From assembly GCF_051020985.1 (NCBI RefSeq), contig NW_027475140.1, positions 310,001 to 374,000 on the forward strand: a stretch of DNA of 64,000 nucleotides. The letters are read 5' to 3'. Each line of letters opens with the position of its first letter. Within the stretch, counting starts at the first letter, position 1. The position numbers were made by a program, and so were the translations under genes. The DNA comes from Nomia melanderi. Lineage: Eukaryota; Arthropoda; Insecta; Hymenoptera; Halictidae. Positions 57,801 through 64,000 of this stretch are shown here, one piece after another. The notes under the pieces are model-generated. The model made no database searches, had not been told where the DNA came from, and worked only from the letters and a program-made list of their open reading frames with translations.

Positions 57801-60155
57801 TGAGTGTCCGTCCCCATGAGACGGTGGTTTTCTCGGCCCCTGGTGGTCCGAGGTCGTTCCCGCTGCACAGATCCATGCGCCAGGGCCTCCTACAGACAGT
57901 GCACTTTGATTTATTGTACTATCTGTAATAGCACCCGAGATATCACCAGATATATATTGGATTTTTCCCTAACCCTGAGTGTCCAGCCCCATGAGTCTGT
58001 GGCTTTCTCGGCCCCTGGTTGTCCGAGGTCGTTCCCGCTGCACAGATGCATGCGCCAGGGCCTACTGCAGATAATTCACTTTGGTTTATTGCGCTATCTA
58101 TAATAGCACCCGAAATATCACCAGATATATGCTGGATTTTCACATGACCTTGGGTGACGGATTCCGAATATCTGTAATTTTCTCGGCCCCTGGTGGTTCG
58201 AGGTCGTTCCTGCTGCACAGACTCATTCGCCAGTGCCTCCTACAGACAATGCACTTTGACTTATCGCGCTATCTGTAATAGCACCCGAGATATCACCAGA
58301 TATATATTGGATTTTACCCTGACCATGAGTGTCCGGCCCCATGAGACTGTGGTTTTTTCGGCCCCTGATGGTCCGAGGTCGTTCCCGCTGCACAGATTCA
58401 TGCGCCAGGGCCTCCTACAGACAATGCACTTTGATTTATTGCGCTATCTGTAATAGCACCCGAGATATCACCAGATATATATTGGATTTTCCCCTGACCC
58501 TGAGTGTCCGGCCCCATGAGACTGTGGTTGTCTCGGCCCCTGGAGGTCCGAGGACGTTCCCGCTGCACAGATTCATGCGCCAGCGCCTCCTGCAGATAAT
58601 TCACTTTGGTTTATTGCGCTATCTCTAATAGCACCCGAGATATCACCAGATATATACTGGATTTTTCACTGACCCTGAGTGTCCGGCCCCATGAGACGGT
58701 AGTTTTATCGGCCCCTGGTGGTCCGAGGTCGTTCCCGCTGCACAGGTTCATGCGTCAGGGCCTCCTGCAGACAATGCACTTTGATTTATCGAGCTATCTC
58801 TAATGGCACCCGATATATCACCAGATATATAATGGATTTTTCCCTGACCCTGAGTGTCCGGCCACATGAGACTGTGGTTTTCTGGGCCCCTGGTGGCCCG
58901 AGGTCGTTCCCGCTGCACAGATTCATGCGCCAGGGCCTCCTACAGACATTGCACTTTGATTTATTGCGCTATCTCTAATAGCACCCGAGATATCACCAGA
59001 TATATACTGGATTTTCCCCTGACCCTGAGTGTCCGGCCCCATGAGACTGTGGTTTTCTCGGCCGCTGGTGGTCCGAGGTCGTTCCCGCTGCACAGATTCA
59101 TGCGCCAGGGCCTCCTACAGACAATGCACTTTGATTTATTGCGCTATCTGTAATAGCACCCGAGATATCACCAGATATATATTGGATTTTTCACTGACCC
59201 TGAGTGTCCGGCCCCATGAGACGGTCGTTTTCTCGGCCCCTGGTGGTCCGAGGTCGTTCCCGCTGCACAGATTCATGCGCCAGGGCCTCCTGCAGATAAT
59301 TCACTTTGGTTTATTGCGCTATCTCTAATAGCACCCGAGATATCACCAGATATATAGTGGATTTTCGCCAGACCCTGAGTGTCCGTCCCCATGAGACGGT
59401 GGTTTTCTCGGCCCCTGGTGGTCCGAGGTCGTTCCCGCTGCACAGATCCATGCGCCAGGGCCTCCTACAGACAATGCACTTTGATTTATTGCGCTATCTG
59501 TTATAGCACCCGAGATATCACCAGATATATATTGGATTTTACCCTGACCCTAAGTGTCCGGCCCCATGAGACGGTCGTTGTCTCGGCCCCTGGAGGTCCG
59601 AGGACGTTCCCGCTGCACAGATTCATGCGCCAGGGCCTCCTACAGGTAATGCACTTTGATTTATTGCGCTATCTATAATAGCACCCGAAATATCACCAGA
59701 TATATGCTGGATTTTCACATGACCTTGGGTGACGGATTCCGAATATCTGTAATTTTCTCGGCCCCTGGTGGTTCGAGGTCGTTCCTGCTGCACAGACTCA
59801 TTCGCCAGTGCCTCCTACAGACAATGCACTTTGATTTATCGCGCTATCTGTAATAGCACCCGAGATATCACCAGATATATATTGGATTTTTCCTCGACCC
59901 TGAGTGTCCGGCCCCATGAGACGGTGGTTTTCTCGGCCTCTTGTGGTCAGAGGTCGTTCCCGCTGCACAAATTCATGCGCCAGGGCCTCCTACAGACAGT
60001 GCACTTTGGTTTGTTACGCTATCTCTAATAGCACCCGAGATATCAGCAGATACATATTGGATTTTCCCCAGACCCTGAGTGCCCGTCCCCATGAGACGGT
60101 GATTTTCTCGACCCCTGGTGGTCCGAGGTCGTTCCCGCTGCACAGATGCATGCGC

Positions 60156-63100
60156 CAGGGCCTCCTGCAGACAATGCACTTTGATTTATTGCGCTATCTG
60201 TAATAGCACCCGAGATATCACCAGATATATATTGGATTTTCCCCTGACCCAGAGTGTCCGGCCCCATGAGACTGTGGTTTTCTCGGCCCCTGGTGGTCCG
60301 AGGTCGTTGCCGCTGCACAGGTTCATGCGCCAGGGCCTCCTACAGACAATGCACTTTGATTTATTGCGCTATCTGTAATAGCACCCGAGATATCACCAGA
60401 TATATATTGGATATTACCCTCACCCTGAGTGTCCAGCCCCATGAGACGGTGGTTTTCTCGGCCCCTGGTGGACCGAGGTCGTTCCCGCTGCACAGATTCA
60501 TGCGCCAGGGCCTCCTCCAGACAATGAACTTTGATTTATTGCGCTATCTGTAATAGCTCCCGACATATCACCAGATATATAATGGATTTTCCCCAGACCC
60601 TGAGTGTCCGGCCCAATGAGACTTTAGTTTTCTCGGCCCCTGGTGTTCCGAGGTCGTTCCCGCTGCACAGATGAATGCGCCAGGGCCTCTTGCAGATAAT
60701 ACACTTTGGTTTATTGCGCTGTATCTAATAGCACCCGAGATATCACCTGATATATATATTGGATTTTCCCCTGACCCTGAGTTTCCGGCCCCACTAGACT
60801 GTGGTTTTCTCGGCCCCTGGTGGTCCGAGGTCGTTCCCGCTGCCCAGATTCATGCGCCAGGGCCTCCTGCAGATAATTCACTTTGGTTTAATGCGCTATC
60901 TCTAATAGCACCCGAGATATCACCTGATATATAGTGGATTTTCGCCAGACCCTGAGTGTCCGTCCCCATGAGACGGTGGTTTTCTCGGCCCCTGGTGGTC
61001 CGAGGTCGTTCCCGCTGCACAGATTCATGCGCCAGGGCCTCCTACAGACAGTGCACTTTGATTTATTGTACTATCTGTAATAGCACCCGAGATATCACCA
61101 GATATATATTGGATTTTTCCCTAACCCTGAGTGTCCAGCCCCATGAGTCTGTGGCTTTCTCGGCCCCTGGTTGTCCGAGGTCGTTCCCGCTGCACAGATG
61201 CATGCGCCAGGGCCTACTGCAGATAATTCACTTTGGTTTATTGCGCTATCTATAATAGCACCCGAAATATCACCAGATATATGCTGGATTTTCACATGAC
61301 CTTGGGTGACGGATTCCGAATATCTGTAATTTTCTCGGCCCCTGGTGGTTCGAGGTCGTTCCTGCTGCACAGACTCATTCGCCAGTGCCTCCTACAGACA
61401 ATGCACTTTGATTTATCGCGCTATCTGTAATAGCACCCGAGATATCACCATATATATATTGGATTTTTCCTCGACCCTGAGTGTCCGGCCCCATGAGACG
61501 GTGGTTTTCTCGGCCTCTTGTGGTCAGAGGTCGTTCCCGCTGCACAGATTCATGCGCCAGGGCCTCCTACAGACAATGCACTTTGGTTTGTTACGCTATC
61601 TCTAATAGCACCCGAGATATCAGCAGATACATATTGGATTTTCCCCAGACCCTGAGTGCCCGTCCCCATGAGACGGTGATTTTCTCGGCCCCTGGTGGTC
61701 CGAGGTCGTTCCCGCTGCACAGATGCATGCGCCAGGGCCTCCTGCAGATAATTCACTTTGATTTATCGCGCTATCTCTAATAGCACCCGGGATATCACCA
61801 GATATATATTGGATTTTTCCTCGACCCTGAGTGTCCGGCCCCATGTGTCGGTGGTTTTCTCGGCCCCTGGTGATCCGAGGTCGTTCCCGCTGAACAGATT
61901 CATTCGCAAGGGCCTCCTGCAGACAATGCACTTTGATTTATTGCGCTATCTGTAATAGCACCCGAGATATCACCAGATATATATTGGATTTTCCCCTGAC
62001 CCAGAGTGTCCGGCCCCATGAGACTGTGGTTTTCTCGGCCCCTGGTGGTCCGAGGTCGTTGCCGCTGCACAGGTTCATGCGCCAGGGCCTCCTACAGACA
62101 ATGCTCTTTGATTTATTGCGCTATCTGTAATAGCACCCGAGATATCACCAGATATATATTGGATATTACCCTCACCCAGAGTGTCCAGCCCCATGAGACG
62201 GTGGTTTTCTCGGCCCCTGGTGGACCGAGGTCGTTCCCGCTGCACAGATTCATGCGCCAGGGCCTCCTCCAGACAATGAACTTTGATTTATTGCGCTATC
62301 TGTAATAGCTCCCGACATATCACCAGATATATAATGGATTTTCCCCAGACCCTGAGTGTCCGGCCCAATGAGACTTTAGTTTTCTCGGCCCCTGGTGTTC
62401 CGAGGTCGTTCCCGCTGCACAGATGAATGCGCCAGGGCCTCTTGCAGATAATACACTTTGGTTTATTGCGCTGTATCTAATAGCACCCGAGATATCACCT
62501 GATATATATATTGGATTTTCCCCTGACCCTGAGTGTCCGGCCCCACTAGACTGTGGTTTTCTCGGCCCCTGGTGGTCCGAGGTCGTTCCCGCTGCCCAGA
62601 TTCATGCGCCAGGGCCTCCTGCAGATAATTCACTTTGGTTTAATGCGCTATCTCTAATAGCACCCGAGATATCACCTGATATATAGTGGATTTTCGCCAG
62701 ACCCTGAGTGTCCGTCCCCATGAGACGGTGGTTTTCTCGGCCCCTGGTGGTCCGAGGTCGTTCCCGCTGCACAGATTCATGCGCCAGGGCCTCCTACAGA
62801 CAGTGCACTTTGATTTATTGTACTATCTGTAATAGCACCCGAGATATCACCAGATATATATTGGATTTTTCCCTAACCCTGAGTGTCCAGCCCCATGAGT
62901 CTGTGGCTTTCTCGGCCCCTGGTTGTCCGAGGTCGTTCCCGCTGCACAGATGCATGCGCCAGGGCCTACTGCAGATAATTCACTTTGGTTTATTGCGCTA
63001 TCTATAATAGCACCCGAAATATCACCAGATATATGCTGGATTTTCACATGACCTTGGGTGACGGATTCCGAATATCTGTAATTTTCTCGGCCCCTGGTGG

Positions 63101-63318
63101 TTCGAGGTCGTTCCTGCTGCACAGACTCATTCGCCAGTGCCTCCTACAGACAATGCACTTTGATTTATCGCGCTATCTGTAATAGCACCCGAGATATCAC
63201 CAGATATATATTGGATTTTTCCTCGACCCTGAGTGTCCGGCCCCATGAGACGGTGGTTTTCTCGGCCTCTTGTGGTCAGAGGTCGTTCCCGCTGCACAGA
63301 TTCATGCGCCAGGGCCTC
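60156..63318. repeat. 10-monomer higher-order repeat (1752 bp), duplicated copy
   Basis: Counterpart of 21130-24292 shifted by 39,026 bp, with tandem offset 1752 between 60156-61566 and 61908-63318. It contains the one base difference found between the large duplicates (G at 61427, T at 22401). Confidence 0.8.
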
Positions 63319-64000
63319 CTCCAGACAATGAACTTTGATTTATTGTGCTATCTGTAATAGCTCCCGACATATCACCAGATATATAATGGATTTTCCCCAG
63401 ACCCTGAGTGTCCGGCCCCATGAGACTTTAGTTTTCTCGGCCCCTGGTGGTCTGAGGTCGTTCCCGCTGCACAGATGCATGCGCCAGGGCCTCTTGCAGA
63501 TAATACACTTTGGTTTATTGCGCTGTATCTAATAGCACCCGAGATATCACCTGATATATATATTGGATTTTCCCCTGACCCTGAGTGTCCGGCCCCACTA
63601 GACTGTGGTTTTCTCGGCCCCTGGTGGTCCGAGGTCGATCCCGCTGCCCAGATTCATGCGCCAGGGCCTCCTGCAGATAATTCAATTTGGTTTATTGCGC
63701 TGTATCTAATAGCACCCGAGATATCACCAGATATATATTGGATTTTCCCCTGACCCTGAGTGTCCGGCTCCATGAGACTGTGGTTTTCTCGGCCCCTGGT
63801 GGTCCGAGGTCGTTCCCGCTGCACAGATTCATGCGCCAGGGCCTCCTGCAGATAATTCGCTTTGATTTATTGCGCTATCTGTAATAGCACCCGAGATATC
63901 ACCAGATATATATTGGATTTTTCCCTGACCCTGAGTGTCCGGCCCCATGAGACGGTTGTTGTCTCGGCCCCTGGTGGTCCGAAATCGTTCCCTCTGCACA

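Larger units (their letters stand above)
50684..64000. repeat. Large segmental duplication, copy 2 (continues beyond the window)
   Basis: Partner of 11658-24974; every position equals the first copy plus 39,026. It holds the second retroelement, the same higher-order repeats and the same length-variant monomers. The match is still running at the window end, so the true length exceeds 13,317 bp. Confidence 0.88.
54817..64000. repeat. 175-bp satellite array C (~52 monomers, runs off the window)
   Basis: Same satellite and orientation as arrays A and B and matching 15791-24974 throughout. It holds the two-base-longer monomers near 57598, 60749, 62500 and 63551 and the divergent GACGGATTCC monomers. 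No other gene or insertion seen. Confidence 0.97.

Noticed and set aside
1..64000. CRISPR array (regular repeats over long distance)
   Set aside because: The whole monomer is repeated with no unique spacers, and the sequence is clearly eukaryotic satellite.

Overview
The window is almost entirely one tandem satellite DNA with a 175-bp monomer, about 338 copies all in the same orientation. It is interrupted twice by the same 2,430-bp retroelement. There are no bacterial-type genes, operons, tRNAs, rRNAs or CRISPR arrays. The retroelement codes for a non-LTR-retrotransposon ORF1 (Gag-like) protein with a coiled coil, an RRM-like middle and three C-terminal zinc knuckles, a layout common in the R1/I/Jockey groups. 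Together with the long homogeneous satellite, this points to a eukaryote, most likely an arthropod, in a heterochromatic (centromeric, pericentromeric or subtelomeric) region. The species cannot be named from the sequence.

Layout: satellite array A (1-13360, ~76 monomers); retroelement copy 1 (13361-15790) flanked by a 14-bp target-site duplication; satellite array B (15791-52386, ~209 monomers); retroelement copy 2 (52387-54816) with the same flanks; satellite array C (54817-64000, ~52 monomers). Monomers are nested in higher-order repeats of 4, 5, 7, 8, 9 and 10 monomers (700, 875, 1225, 1400, 1575 and 1752 bp) and in longer dispersed duplications. The largest is a near-identical segment of at least 13.3 kb (11658-24974 and 50684-64000, offset 39,026 bp). 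It carries the retroelement, so copy 2 arose by duplication of satellite plus insert and not by a second insertion.

The retroelement is the most interesting object. Its 5' boundary falls on G1 of a sequence that folds by eye into an HDV-like self-cleaving ribozyme (nested double pseudoknot, 95 nt), as known at the 5' ends of R2 and some other non-LTR elements. A hairpin-rich 382-nt leader follows, then one intact ATG-started 495-codon ORF1, then a 465-nt 3' part with strong hairpins that ends on a hairpin, without poly(A). No reverse transcriptase or endonuclease ORF is present. It therefore looks like a full-ended, Gag-only, non-autonomous retroelement living in satellite DNA, comparable in logic to Drosophila HeT-A (Gag without RT) and to internally deleted elements that keep both ends. 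Unoccupied paralogous target sites in the same array (10385/10386, 11960/11961, 50986/50987) fix the insertion at single-base precision.

All repeat boundaries and identities were judged by eye, without an aligner. The many ~65-100-codon open frames inside the satellite are by-products of the 175-bp period and are not annotated as genes.
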